This document shows positions 1-9,077 of a stretch of 64,000 nt of DNA, piece by piece. Position numbers and translations under genes: made by a program. Source of the stretch: DASSUC01 sp035649895 (GTDB taxonomy: Bacteria; Actinomycetota; Actinomycetes; Mycobacteriales; Micromonosporaceae); the NCBI GenBank assembly GCA_035649895.1, contig DASRIS010000135.1:10798-74797 (forward strand). The letters are read 5' to 3'. The notes under the pieces are model-generated. The model saw only the letters and a list, made by a program, of their open reading frames with translations, ran no database searches and was not told the DNA's origin. The stretch's first letter is position 1, and each line of letters opens with the position of its first letter.

Positions 1-2
1 GT

Positions 3-773
3 ACCCAGCAGGTAGCCTTCTGCGGCGTGCCGTCCTTCGACGCCGCGGTGGCACTGCTGCACCGGCTGCAGGCCGACCTGCCGGGCATGGTCAGCGCGTT
101 CGAGGCGATGTGGGACTCGGCGTACGCGCTGGTCCTGCCGTTCCGGGACGAGGTGCGTACCCCGCTGTCCGGGCGGTACCCAATCTACGTGCTGGTCGAG
201 TGCTCCGGGTCCGACCCGCGCACCGACCTCGACCGCTTCGCCGAGGCGCTGGCCGGCTGTGAGGACCTGATCAGCGAGGCCGCGATGGGCCAGGACCCGG
301 CGGCAGTGCGGGAGCTGTGGAAGGTGCGCGAGCGCATCCCGGCGGAGGCGCTGCGCATCCACCCCCTGTTCGGCTTCGACGTCAGCCTGCCCACCGGCCA
401 CATCGACGAGTACGTGGCCTGCGTCGAGGACGACCTGCGTGGCCACTGGCCAAAGGTGGACCTGGTGGTCTTCGGCCACCTCGGCGACGGCAACGTGCAC
501 TTCGCCGTGCTGACCGGGGAGACCACGATGGAGAAGAAGCCGGTTGTGGAGGAGATCGTCTACGGCAACCTGGCCCGGTACGGCGGCTCGATCTCGGCCG
601 AGCACGGCATCGGCTTCGAGAAGCGGCCGTACCTGCACCACAGCCGCAAGCCCGCCGAGATCGACCTGATGCGGCGGCTCAAGCACGCGCTGGACCCGGG
701 CGGGATCCTCGCGCCGGGCCGGGTCTTCCCGCTGGACTCAACGGACCCGCTGGACTCGATGGAGAGGTCATGA
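3..773 (+). CDS. FAD-linked 2-hydroxyacid oxidase/dehydrogenase, C-terminal part (5' truncated)
   Basis: The reading frame is already open at the first bases, so the N-terminal FAD-binding half lies outside the window. What is visible matches the C-terminal substrate domain of the GlcD/D-lactate/D-2-hydroxyglutarate dehydrogenase family. The family marks GHLGDGNVHF (about residues 158-167 of the visible part) and SAEHGIGFEKRPYL near the end are metal- and flavin-proximal segments. Such enzymes oxidise a 2-hydroxyacid to a 2-oxoacid using FAD. The stop codon overlaps the start of the aminotransferase (ATGA), so the two are probably translationally coupled. The pair would turn a hydroxyacid into an amino acid for the NRPS that follows. 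The substrate is unknown. A GTG at 27 is an in-frame internal codon, not a credible start. Confidence 0.85.
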   Translation, partial: TQQVAFCGVPSFDAAVALLHRLQADLPGMVSAFEAMWDSAYALVLPFRDEVRTPLSGRYPIYVLVECSGSDPRTDLDRFAEALAGCEDLISEAAMGQDPAAVRELWKVRERIPAEALRIHPLFGFDVSLPTGHIDEYVACVEDDLRGHWPKVDLVVFGHLGDGNVHFAVLTGETTMEKKPVVEEIVYGNLARYGGSISAEHGIGFEKRPYLHHSRKPAEIDLMRRLKHALDPGGILAPGRVFPLDSTDPLDSMERS

Positions 774-1921
774 CAGAGGTGTTGCGCGGCGCGCTGCGCC
801 AGTTCGGTACGTCGATCTTCTCGACCGTGAACGAGACCGCGATCGAGCACAACGCGGTCAACCTGTCGCAGGGCTCGCCCGACTTCGCCCCGCCGGCGGC
901 ACTGCTCGACGCGGCGCACGAGGCGCTGCGCAACGGTCACCACCAGTACCCGCCGAGCATCGGCGTGCCGGTCCTGCGCAACGCGGTGGCCAAGCACGCG
1001 ATGGCCTGCCACGGCCTGTCCTACGACCCGGACACCGAGGTCACCGTGACGGTCGGCGCCACCGAGGCGATCGTGAGCACGATCGGGGCGCTCACCGAGC
1101 CCGGCGACGAGGTGGTCCTCATCGAGCCGTCCTACGACCTCTACCCGCCGGCCGTCGTCGCCGCCGGCTGCGTGCCGCGGTACGTGCCGACCACGTTCCC
1201 CGACTTCCGGCTCGACACCGACCGCCTCGCCGCGGCCTGCGGGCCGAAGACCCGGCTGATCGTGCTGAACACGCCGTGGAACCCGACCGGCCGGGTGCTC
1301 TCCGCCGAGGAGCTGCGGGTGGTCGGCGAGCTCGCCGAGCGGTACGACGCGTACATCCTCTCGGACGAGGCGTACGAGCACCTCGCCTACGACGGGCACC
1401 GCCCGGTGGCGTCGGTGCCGGAGTGCCGGGACCGGACGGTGACCGTCTCGTCGGCGTCGAAGACGCTGTCGGTGACCGGGTGGCGGATCGGCTGGGCGTG
1501 CGCCCCGGCGCACCTGACCAACGCCCTGCGGCGGGTGCACCAGTTCGTCACGTTCGCCGCCGCCGCGCCGTTCCAGCACGCCGTGGGCGCCATGCTCGCC
1601 GGTGCCGACGAGAGCTACTACGCCGCGCTCCGGCACGAGTACGCCCAGCGCCGCGACGCGCTGCTGGCGTACCTGAACAAGACCACCCTGGATGTGCTCA
1701 CCCCGGAAGGCACCTTCTTCGTGCTGACCAGGTGCGCCGGGGACGACGTAGAGTTCTGCATGGACCTGGTCCGCACCGCCGGAGTGGCGGCCATCCCGGC
1801 ATCGGTGTTCTACTCCGACCGCACCAACGGTGCCGGCCTGGTCCGGTTCGCCTTCTGTAAACGGCTGGAGACGCTGCACCAGGCCGGGGAGCGCCTGGTG
1901 CGGCACTGTGGATCTGAGTGA
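770..1921 (+). CDS. PLP-dependent class I/II aminotransferase
   Basis: A 383-residue fold-type I aminotransferase. Early NLSQGSPDF, central NTPWNPTG and the lysine segment SSASKTLSVTGWRIGW (Lys forms the Schiff base) place it near the methionine/kynurenine/aromatic aminotransferase group. The ATG at 770 was chosen because it overlaps the upstream stop (ATGA) and gives the expected family length. The stop overlaps a GTG of the NRPS gene (GTGA), so oxidase, aminotransferase and NRPS form one coupled unit. It probably aminates a 2-oxoacid made by the upstream oxidase to supply the downstream adenylation domain; this role is inferred from context. Substrate specificity cannot be read from sequence. 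Confidence 0.9.
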   Translation: MTEVLRGALRQFGTSIFSTVNETAIEHNAVNLSQGSPDFAPPAALLDAAHEALRNGHHQYPPSIGVPVLRNAVAKHAMACHGLSYDPDTEVTVTVGATEAIVSTIGALTEPGDEVVLIEPSYDLYPPAVVAAGCVPRYVPTTFPDFRLDTDRLAAACGPKTRLIVLNTPWNPTGRVLSAEELRVVGELAERYDAYILSDEAYEHLAYDGHRPVASVPECRDRTVTVSSASKTLSVTGWRIGWACAPAHLTNALRRVHQFVTFAAAAPFQHAVGAMLAGADESYYAALRHEYAQRRDALLAYLNKTTLDVLTPEGTFFVLTRCAGDDVEFCMDLVRTAGVAAIPASVFYSDRTNGAGLVRFAFCKRLETLHQAGERLVRHCGSE

Positions 1922-1929
1922 GGCCCGCG

Positions 1930-4900
1930 ATGGCACGTACGTTCACCGCCCCGCTGTCGTTCGCGCAGGAGCAGCTGTGGTTCCTGGACCAGCTCGACCC
2001 CGGACGGTCGGCGTACAACGTGCCCCTCGCGGTGCGCCTGCGCGGCCCGCTCGATGTCGCCGCGCTGCGTAGCGCGGTGACCGGCCTGGTCCGCCGGCAG
2101 GAGGCGCTGCGTACCACCATCGACGACCCGGACGGGGTGGCGGTGCAGGTGGTGGCCCCGCCGCCCGAGGAGGAGCTGCCACTGGAGGTGGTGGACGCGC
2201 CGCCGGCCCCGGGCGAGGCCCCGGAGACGGCCGCCGGCCGGCTCGCCGGTGCGGCCGGCGCGGCACCGTTCGACCTGCGCCGCGGCCCGCTGTTCAGGCC
2301 CGAGCTGTTCCGTCTCGGCCCGGACGACCACGTGCTGGCGTTGACCACCCACCACATCATCTCGGACGGGTGGTCGATGGGCCTGATCGTGTCCGAGGTC
2401 GCCGAGCGCTACCGCGCCGCGGTCACCGGGACCAGCCCGGACCTGCCGGAGCTGCCGGAGCTGCCGGAGCTGCCGGTCCAGTACGCCGACTTCGCCGCCT
2501 GGCAGCGCGGCCGGCTCGTCGGCGAGGTGCTGGAGGAGGAGCTGCGCCACTGGGAGCGCACCCTGGCCGGGGCCCCGGTGCTGGACCTGCCCACGGACCG
2601 GCCGCGTCCGGCCGTGCCCTCGTTCCAGGGCGGCCTGGTCGTCTTCGACATCACCGGCGACGTGGTGGAGCGGCTGCGGGCGGTGTCCCGGGCGAACCGG
2701 GTCACCATGTTCATGACCCTGATGGCCGCGTTCAACGTGGTGATGTCGCGCTACACCGGCCAGGAGGACGTGGTCCTGGGCACCGCCACCGCTGGCCGGG
2801 AGCTGCCCGAGCTCAAGGGCATGGTCGGGTTCTTCACCAACATGGTGGTGCTGCGCAACGACCTGTCCGGCGACCCCACCTTCGCGGAGATCCTGCGCCG
2901 GGTCCGCGACGTGACCCTGGCCGCCTACGCCCACCAGGAGCTGCCCTTCGAGAAGGTGGTCGAGCGGGCGGCGCCGCGGCGCGACCCCAGCCGCAACCCG
3001 CTGTTCCAGGTGGCGATCGGGCTGCTGCCGCCGGAGCCGGCGGACGAGGAGGCGGGAGGCTCCGGCCTGCGCATGTCGGTGATGACGCCGGGCACCGGCG
3101 GGTCCCGCTTCGACATCGCCATCAACGTGGCGGAGTACCAGGACGAGATGCGGGTGTGGATGGAGTACGCCACCGACCTGTTCGACGAGCCGCGGATGTG
3201 GCGCATGGCCGGCCACTTCGAGCAGGTCCTACGGGCGGTCGCGGCGGACCCGACAGCGCGGCTGTCGCAGCTGCCGGTGCTCACCGAAGCCGAGCGGCAG
3301 CAGGTGCTGCACGAGTGGCAGGGCCCGGTCAAGGAGTACCGGCGGGTGCCGATCCACCAGCTCATCGCCGAGCAGGCGGAGCGGGCCCCGGAGGCGGTCG
3401 CCGCGGTCTGCGCCGGTGCGCGGCTCAGCTATGGCGAGCTGGAGCGCCGGGCCGGCCTGCTCGCCCGCTACCTGCGCAGCCGGGGCGTGGGGCGCGAGGA
3501 CGTGGTCGGCGTGGCGCTGGAGCGCGGCCTGGACGTGCCGGTGGCGCTGCTCGCCGTGCTCAAGGCGGGCGCCGCGTTCCTCGCCGTGGACCCGGCCCAC
3601 CCGCCGGCCCGGGTGGACTACGTGCTGCGCGACGCCGGCACCCGGTTCGTGGTGACCAGGCAGGCGGTGCGCTCCCGCCTGCCCGAGGCCGGCGACCGCG
3701 AGCTGGTGCTGCTGGACACGGTGTGGCCGCAGGCCGAGGCGCTCGCCGGCGAGCCGCTGCCCGAGCTGGCCGACGCCGGCTCCATGGCGTACGTGCTCTA
3801 CACCTCGGGCTCGACCGGCCGGCCGAAGGGCGTGGTGATCGAGCACGGGGCGCTGTGCACGTTCACGCTGTGGATGTCCGGCGTGTTCGGCGTGCGCCCC
3901 GGTGACCGGATGCTGCAGTTCGCCTCGCTCGTGTTCGACCTGGCCGAGGGGGAGATCTTCACCGCGCTGACCCGGGGCGCCACGCTGGTGCTGGTGCCGG
4001 AGGACGTCACGCTCTCGCCACCGGCCCTGGCCGCGCTGATCCGCGACGAGCGCTGCACCTACGTCGGCGCGGCACCGGCCATGCTCGGCCTGGTCGACGC
4101 CGGCCCGTACCCGGACCTGCGCGGGATCCTGGTCGGCGGCGAGGCGTTCTCCGGGGAGCTGGTGAACCGGTGGAACCAGCCCGGGCGGACCTTCGTCAAC
4201 GGGTACGGGCCGACCGAGGTGACCATCGGCTGCACCTACTACGTCTGCGACCACATCGTGTGGCGGTCCTCGCCGCCGATCGGGCGGGCGATGCCCAACC
4301 GCACCGCGTACATCGTGGACCGGTGGGACAACCCGGTGCCGGTCGGCGTACCGGGCGAGCTCATCGTTGGCGGCCACGGTCTGGCACGCGGTTATCTCGG
4401 CCGGCCCGAGCTGACCGCCGAGCGGTTCGTCGACGACCCGTTCGTGCCCGGCGGGCGCGTCTACCGCACCGGAGACCTGGCACAGTGGACCGAGCAGGGG
4501 CAGATCCAGTTCCTCGGCCGCATCGACACCCAGGTCAAGCTGCGCGGCCAGCGGATCGAGCTGGAGGAGATCGAGGCGGTGCTCGCCGCCCACCCGCGCG
4601 TCGCCCAGGCCGTGGTGGCGCTGCGCGAGGACACTCCGGGGGAGAAGCGGCTGGTCGGGTACGTGGTGCTGCCCTACGGCGCCGCGCTGACACATTCGGA
4701 GCTGCGCGAGTACCTGGGGCAGGAGCTGCCGGCGTACATGGTGCCGGCGGCGTTCGTGGTGCTCGACGAGCTGCCGCTGGCGCCGACCGGCAAGGTCGAC
4801 CGGCCGGCCCTGCCCGCACCAGAGGCCGACCGGCCCGCCGAGGCCGAGTACCTGCCCCCGGGCACGGCAGCCGAGCAGACCGTCGCAGACGTCTTCGCCG

Positions 4901-5910
4901 ACGTGCTGGGCGTGGACCGGGTCGGTGCCGACGCCGACTTCTTCGACCTGGGCGGCAGCTCGTTGCAGGTGGCCGCGGTGATCAGCCGGGTACGCGAGCT
5001 GACCGGCGTCACCCTGCCGATGCGCGACGTCTACACCACCCCGACGGTGGCCGCGGTGGGCGCCGCGCTGGCCGGTGCCCTCTCCGGTGACACCGCGTCG
5101 GACGGGCTGGTGCTCACGCTGCAGACCGGTGGCGACAAGCCGCCGCTGTTCTGCATCCCGCACGTGTTCGGCTCGGCCCTGGGCTACCGGGGTCTGGTCC
5201 GGCACCTGCCCGCGGACCAGCCGCTCTACGCGCTGGAGTCGCCCGGGCTGGATGACGACACCCCGCCGGTCGACACCATGCCGGAGCTGGCCGCGGTGTA
5301 CGTCGCGGCGCTGCGCGAGCACCACCCGCACGGCCCGTACGTGCTGGGTGGGCACTCGATGGGCGGCGTGGTGGCGTGGGAGATGGCGCTCCAGCTCATC
5401 GACGCCGGCGAGCAGGTGCGGGTGATCCTCATCGAGTCCAACATCGACCTGCGCCCGCCGGCCACGCGCACCTACATCGCGCAGACGTTCCTGGACATCA
5501 TGGCCGGCATCGCCGAGCGCGACACGGTGCCGCTCGGTGACGTGGACGACCTGCCCGAGCCGGTGTTCCTGGAGCGGCTGCTGGAGGCGATGACCAAGGC
5601 GGGCGTGGTCGACGCCGACCTGGACACGGTCCGGCTGCGCCGCCGCTACAACGTGTTCGCCGCCAACGCCCGCGCGCTGTGGGCGTACGACCCGCCCCGG
5701 CCGCTGCCCGGCCGGGTCGCGCTGGTGCGCTCCTCGGTCGCGTCGGCGGTGCCCGAGGGCATGTGGCGCGACCTGGCCCCGGACGGGCTGGAAGAGTACG
5801 TGGTGACCGGTGACCACTACTCGATGTGGTCCGAGCCCTACCTGACCGGGCTGGGCCGTACAATCGCGGACCTGCTGGCCGGGCGGCCGGTGTCGCACGA
5901 GGAGAGCTGA
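1930..5910 (+). CDS. Non-ribosomal peptide synthetase, C-A-PCP-TE (termination module)
   Basis: About 1326 residues with four domains. C domain, residues 1-430, has intact HHIISDG near 140. The A domain, about 470-960, has YTSGSTGRPKG near 621 and NGYGPTE. The PCP has LGGSS with the phosphopantetheine serine at about 1011. The type I thioesterase, about 1050-1326, has GGHSMGG with Ser 1143 and a C-terminal GDHYSMW histidine. Aligning by eye to GrsA gives pocket residues D-L-G-G-L-G-G-I-G, which I cannot match with confidence to a known amino acid. The presence of a TE makes it the release module. ATG 1930 is preferred because MARTFTAPLSFAQEQLWF begins a normal C domain; GTG 1918 overlaps the upstream stop and is the alternative. 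The stop overlaps the transporter start (TGATG). Confidence 0.95.
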   Translation: MARTFTAPLSFAQEQLWFLDQLDPGRSAYNVPLAVRLRGPLDVAALRSAVTGLVRRQEALRTTIDDPDGVAVQVVAPPPEEELPLEVVDAPPAPGEAPETAAGRLAGAAGAAPFDLRRGPLFRPELFRLGPDDHVLALTTHHIISDGWSMGLIVSEVAERYRAAVTGTSPDLPELPELPELPVQYADFAAWQRGRLVGEVLEEELRHWERTLAGAPVLDLPTDRPRPAVPSFQGGLVVFDITGDVVERLRAVSRANRVTMFMTLMAAFNVVMSRYTGQEDVVLGTATAGRELPELKGMVGFFTNMVVLRNDLSGDPTFAEILRRVRDVTLAAYAHQELPFEKVVERAAPRRDPSRNPLFQVAIGLLPPEPADEEAGGSGLRMSVMTPGTGGSRFDIAINVAEYQDEMRVWMEYATDLFDEPRMWRMAGHFEQVLRAVAADPTARLSQLPVLTEAERQQVLHEWQGPVKEYRRVPIHQLIAEQAERAPEAVAAVCAGARLSYGELERRAGLLARYLRSRGVGREDVVGVALERGLDVPVALLAVLKAGAAFLAVDPAHPPARVDYVLRDAGTRFVVTRQAVRSRLPEAGDRELVLLDTVWPQAEALAGEPLPELADAGSMAYVLYTSGSTGRPKGVVIEHGALCTFTLWMSGVFGVRPGDRMLQFASLVFDLAEGEIFTALTRGATLVLVPEDVTLSPPALAALIRDERCTYVGAAPAMLGLVDAGPYPDLRGILVGGEAFSGELVNRWNQPGRTFVNGYGPTEVTIGCTYYVCDHIVWRSSPPIGRAMPNRTAYIVDRWDNPVPVGVPGELIVGGHGLARGYLGRPELTAERFVDDPFVPGGRVYRTGDLAQWTEQGQIQFLGRIDTQVKLRGQRIELEEIEAVLAAHPRVAQAVVALREDTPGEKRLVGYVVLPYGAALTHSELREYLGQELPAYMVPAAFVVLDELPLAPTGKVDRPALPAPEADRPAEAEYLPPGTAAEQTVADVFADVLGVDRVGADADFFDLGGSSLQVAAVISRVRELTGVTLPMRDVYTTPTVAAVGAALAGALSGDTASDGLVLTLQTGGDKPPLFCIPHVFGSALGYRGLVRHLPADQPLYALESPGLDDDTPPVDTMPELAAVYVAALREHHPHGPYVLGGHSMGGVVAWEMALQLIDAGEQVRVILIESNIDLRPPATRTYIAQTFLDIMAGIAERDTVPLGDVDDLPEPVFLERLLEAMTKAGVVDADLDTVRLRRRYNVFAANARALWAYDPPRPLPGRVALVRSSVASAVPEGMWRDLAPDGLEEYVVTGDHYSMWSEPYLTGLGRTIADLLAGRPVSHEES

Positions 5911-6917
5911 TGGACCCAAGCGCCGCGATTGAGGTCGAGGACCTGGTCAAACGGTACGCGCGCCGGCCGTCCAACGCGGTGGACGGCGTGTCCTTCCAGG
6001 TCCGTCCCGGGGAGGTGTTCGGCCTGCTCGGGCCGAACGGGGCCGGCAAGACCACGACCGTGGCCGTGCTCACCACGCGGGCCCTGCCCACCTCGGGCAC
6101 GGCCCGGGCCGCCGGCCTCGACGTGGTGGCCGACCCGGTGGGCGTACGCCGGCGGATCGGCGTGGTGACGCAGAACAACACGCTGGACCGGCAGGTGACG
6201 GTCCGGCAGAACCTGCTCTACCACGCCTCGTACCACGATGTGCCGGCGTCGCAGCGGCGCCGCCGCGCCGACGAGATGCTGGAGATGTTCGACCTCACCG
6301 AGCATGCGAACCAGATGGTGGACCGGATCTCCGGCGGCCAGGCGCAGCGGCTGCTGATCGCCCGGGCGCTGATGCACGACCCGCAGGTGCTCTTCCTTGA
6401 CGAGCCGTCCACCGGCCTGGACCCGCAGGTGCGGCTCTTCGTCTGGGAGCAGGTGCGCAAGCTGCGCGACACCGGTGTGGCGGTCCTGCTGACCACCCAC
6501 TACATGGAGGAGGCGGCGCAGCTGTCGGACCGGGTCGCCATCATGGACCGCGGCAAGCTGCTCGCCCTGGACACCCCCGACGCGCTCACCCGGTCGCTGC
6601 CGGGACACAGCACGCTGAAGGTCTCCGCGGAGGTCGCGGACGGCGCGGCCGGGGGCGGGGACGGGGCCTCGTTGCTGTCCGCGCTGGCCGAGATGCCGGC
6701 GGTGGAGCGGATCGAGGAGGTCGCCGGTGCTACGTCCTCTGTGGACGGGCAGCGGGTGCTGCGCGCCCGGCTCTACCTCAACCAGGACGCGCCGGGCCAG
6801 GTGCAGCCGGTGGCGACCATCGCCGAGCGGTTCGGCGCCCGCCTCACCGACGTGGCGATCGGGCAGCCGAGCCTGGAGGACGTGTTCATCAAGATGACCG
6901 GAAGGGGGCTGCGGTGA
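5910..6917 (+). CDS. ABC transporter ATP-binding protein, DrrA-like
   Basis: A 335-residue nucleotide-binding subunit. Walker A GPNGAGKTT near residue 40, signature ISGGQ, Walker B VLFLDEPSTGLDP and H-loop LLTTHYMEEA are all present. The C-terminal about 100 residues form the DrrA-type regulatory tail. It pairs with the permease that overlaps its 3' end by 4 bp (GTGA). In antibiotic clusters such pairs export the product or give self-resistance (DrrAB of daunorubicin is the model). Its position directly after the release module supports export of the peptide. Confidence 0.92.
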   Translation: MDPSAAIEVEDLVKRYARRPSNAVDGVSFQVRPGEVFGLLGPNGAGKTTTVAVLTTRALPTSGTARAAGLDVVADPVGVRRRIGVVTQNNTLDRQVTVRQNLLYHASYHDVPASQRRRRADEMLEMFDLTEHANQMVDRISGGQAQRLLIARALMHDPQVLFLDEPSTGLDPQVRLFVWEQVRKLRDTGVAVLLTTHYMEEAAQLSDRVAIMDRGKLLALDTPDALTRSLPGHSTLKVSAEVADGAAGGGDGASLLSALAEMPAVERIEEVAGATSSVDGQRVLRARLYLNQDAPGQVQPVATIAERFGARLTDVAIGQPSLEDVFIKMTGRGLR

Positions 6918-7741
6918 CCGCGACCGCCACTGCGACCACGAGGACCCGGTCGGCCCCGAGCCGCCCAGCCAGCTGGCTGCGGGTGTTCGCCGCGCTGGTC
7001 CGCCGGGACGCCCAGGTCACCCGCGGCGAGCTGGGCACCCTCATCGCCCAGGGCGTGGTGATGCCGTTCCTCCTGCTGTACGTGTTCGGCAAGATCATCG
7101 CCACGATGGGCTTCGTGGACGACAGCTACGCCGAGGTTCTGTTCCCTGGCCTGATCGCGATGGTGACCTTCGCGGCGGCGCTGCAGTCCAGCGCCATGCC
7201 GCTGGTCATCGACTTCGCCACCGGGCGGGAGATCGAGGACCGGCTGATGGCACCGGTGCCCACCGCGCTCATCGCGGTCGAGAAGATCGTGTTCGCCGCG
7301 CTGCGGGCGATGTTCTGCGCGGTCATCATGGTCCCGATCGGGTTCCTGGCGCTCGGCGGCCTGCCGTACCCGGCCTCTGGCATCCCGCTCGCGGTGGCCG
7401 CCACCGTGGTCGGGTCGCTGGTCAGCGCGGCCTTCGGCATCACGCTCGGCACCGCGCTGCCGCCGCAGCGCATCAGCGCGATGTACGCGATGGTGCTGGT
7501 GCCGCTGATGTTCACCGGCTCGGCGCAGTACCCCTGGCCGATGATCGACGGCATCCTCTGGTTCCAGATCCTGTCGCTGTTCAACCCGATGACCTACTTC
7601 AGCGAGGTGATGCGGGCGGCGCTGGTGCCCGACGCGGTCGAGCACCTCAACCCGTGGCTCAGCATGGGCCTGCTCCTCGCCACGATGGTCATCTTCGGCG
7701 CCCTCGCCATCCGCGGCTTCTGCCGGCGGGCGGTCGCCTAG
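6914..7741 (+). CDS. ABC-2 type permease, DrrB-like
   Basis: A 275-residue integral membrane protein with about six hydrophobic segments. Its first transmembrane region starts near residue 45, after a short basic cytoplasmic leader. It carries the ABC-2 family pattern LFPGLIAMVTF and a conserved C-terminal segment around SLFNPMTYFSEVMRAA. The GTG start overlaps the ATPase stop, so it is the membrane partner of that subunit. It is probably an exporter of the peptide or a toxic intermediate. Confidence 0.9.
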   Translation: MTATATATTRTRSAPSRPASWLRVFAALVRRDAQVTRGELGTLIAQGVVMPFLLLYVFGKIIATMGFVDDSYAEVLFPGLIAMVTFAAALQSSAMPLVIDFATGREIEDRLMAPVPTALIAVEKIVFAALRAMFCAVIMVPIGFLALGGLPYPASGIPLAVAATVVGSLVSAAFGITLGTALPPQRISAMYAMVLVPLMFTGSAQYPWPMIDGILWFQILSLFNPMTYFSEVMRAALVPDAVEHLNPWLSMGLLLATMVIFGALAIRGFCRRAVA

Positions 7742-7781
7742 CCTTCGCCCCCGCCGCCCCGCCCCGATCCGGGAGACTGAC

Positions 7782-8927
7782 ATGCGCGTGCTGTTCGCGA
7801 CGGTGCCCGCCGCCGGGCACATCTTCCCCTTGGTCCCGCTCGCCTGGGCCCTGCGCGCGGAGGGGCATGACGTGCTCGTCGCCTCCTGGACCAGCGCAGA
7901 GAAGGTCACCGAGTCGGGGCTGCAGTGGGTCGACGTGGCACCAGGGCTGAACATGTACGCCGAGGTCTTCGGGCGGGATGACAGGTCCGCGGCCGGCGCG
8001 AAGATGCCGGACGAGTACCGGCGCTTCTTCACCACCTACGGCCGGGACCGGGAGGCGTTCGCCGCCCTGTTCAGCCACGTCAACGACCTGGTGGCGGACC
8101 GCATGGTGGCCACCGCCCGCTCCTTCCGGCCAGATCTGGTGGTGTACGAGTGCATGTCGCACGCGGCGCTGGTGGCCGCGGCGGCGCTGGGCGTGCCGGC
8201 GGTGCAGTACGCCGTCGGCTTCCAGCTCACCGGGCCGATGACCGACGCGGCGCTGCCGCACCTGGCACCGACCTTCGCCCGGCACGGCGTCGAGCCGCCG
8301 GCCAGCGTGGACATCATCCACAACGTGCCGGCCAGCATGGCTGTCGGTGACCATGGCCGGTGGCCGGTGCGGGGCGTGCCCAACAGTGGCGGCGCCACCC
8401 TGCCGGACTGGCTGGTCCAGCCGGCGGACCGGCCCCGGGTGGCGGTCACCCTGGGCACGGTGTCACCGTCCATCTCAGGCCTGGACCGGCTCAACCGCAC
8501 CGTGGCCGCCGCGGCCGGAGTCGACGCCGAGCTCGTGGTGACGATGGGCGGCTTCGACCTCAGCCAGCTCGGTGAGCTACCCGCCAACGTGCGGGGCGCG
8601 GACTGGCTTCCCTGGGACGCGCTGATCCGTACCTGCACCGCGGTCATCCACCACGGCGGGGCGAGCGTGACGCTGAGCGGCCTGCACGCCGGTCTGCCCC
8701 ACCTGGTGCTGCCCGACGGCGCAGACCGGGACCTGCACGCGGCGGTGCTGCGGGACCGCGGTGTCGGGCTCGTCGCCCAGCCCGACGACATCGACAGCGA
8801 GCTGCTACGCCGGCTCGTCACCGACGACAAGCTGCGCTCCGCCGCGGCGGACGCGCAGGCCGAGGTGGCCGCGATGCCGTCGCCGACCGCGATGGTTGGC
8901 GAGCTGGTCCGCCTGGTCGGCCACTGA
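7782..8927 (+). CDS. GT1-family glycosyltransferase (GT-B fold)
   Basis: A 381-residue enzyme of the antibiotic glycosyltransferase group. The N-terminal acceptor domain begins MRVLFATVPAAGHIFPLVPL. The C-terminal nucleotide-sugar domain contains the family HHGGASVTLSGLHAGLP motif near residue 288. It should move a sugar from an NDP donor to a hydroxyl or phenol of the product. No NDP-deoxysugar biosynthesis genes are in the window, so the donor may be a common primary-metabolism sugar. It lies 40 bp after the permease with a GGGAGA Shine-Dalgarno-like sequence just upstream. A second, different glycosyltransferase lies at 37797. Confidence 0.88.
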   Translation: MRVLFATVPAAGHIFPLVPLAWALRAEGHDVLVASWTSAEKVTESGLQWVDVAPGLNMYAEVFGRDDRSAAGAKMPDEYRRFFTTYGRDREAFAALFSHVNDLVADRMVATARSFRPDLVVYECMSHAALVAAAALGVPAVQYAVGFQLTGPMTDAALPHLAPTFARHGVEPPASVDIIHNVPASMAVGDHGRWPVRGVPNSGGATLPDWLVQPADRPRVAVTLGTVSPSISGLDRLNRTVAAAAGVDAELVVTMGGFDLSQLGELPANVRGADWLPWDALIRTCTAVIHHGGASVTLSGLHAGLPHLVLPDGADRDLHAAVLRDRGVGLVAQPDDIDSELLRRLVTDDKLRSAAADAQAEVAAMPSPTAMVGELVRLVGH

Positions 8928-9077
8928 CGACCATGCGAGCGTGGATGCTCGCCCTGCGGCGGCGCAACCGCCGACGGCCATCGGGACCGGCCTGACGATC
9001 TACTCTGTGGTCATGGAGTCGACCCAGTCACGGGCCGACGCTGGTCCGGCTATGGCCCCAGCTGTTCGCCCCGCGCG

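Noticed and set aside
560..1936. A 458-codon frame on the - strand across the aminotransferase
   Set aside because: It is complementary to clear FAD-oxidase and aminotransferase coding sequence and has no recognisable domain.
2370..3905. A second + strand frame inside the first NRPS gene
   Set aside because: It has no domain motifs; the NRPS frame holds all C and A core motifs.
1930..5910. Hydroxyornithine specificity for the first A domain
   Set aside because: Only the last four pocket positions (G-G-I-G) resemble that code; the first positions do not, and the alignment was made by eye.
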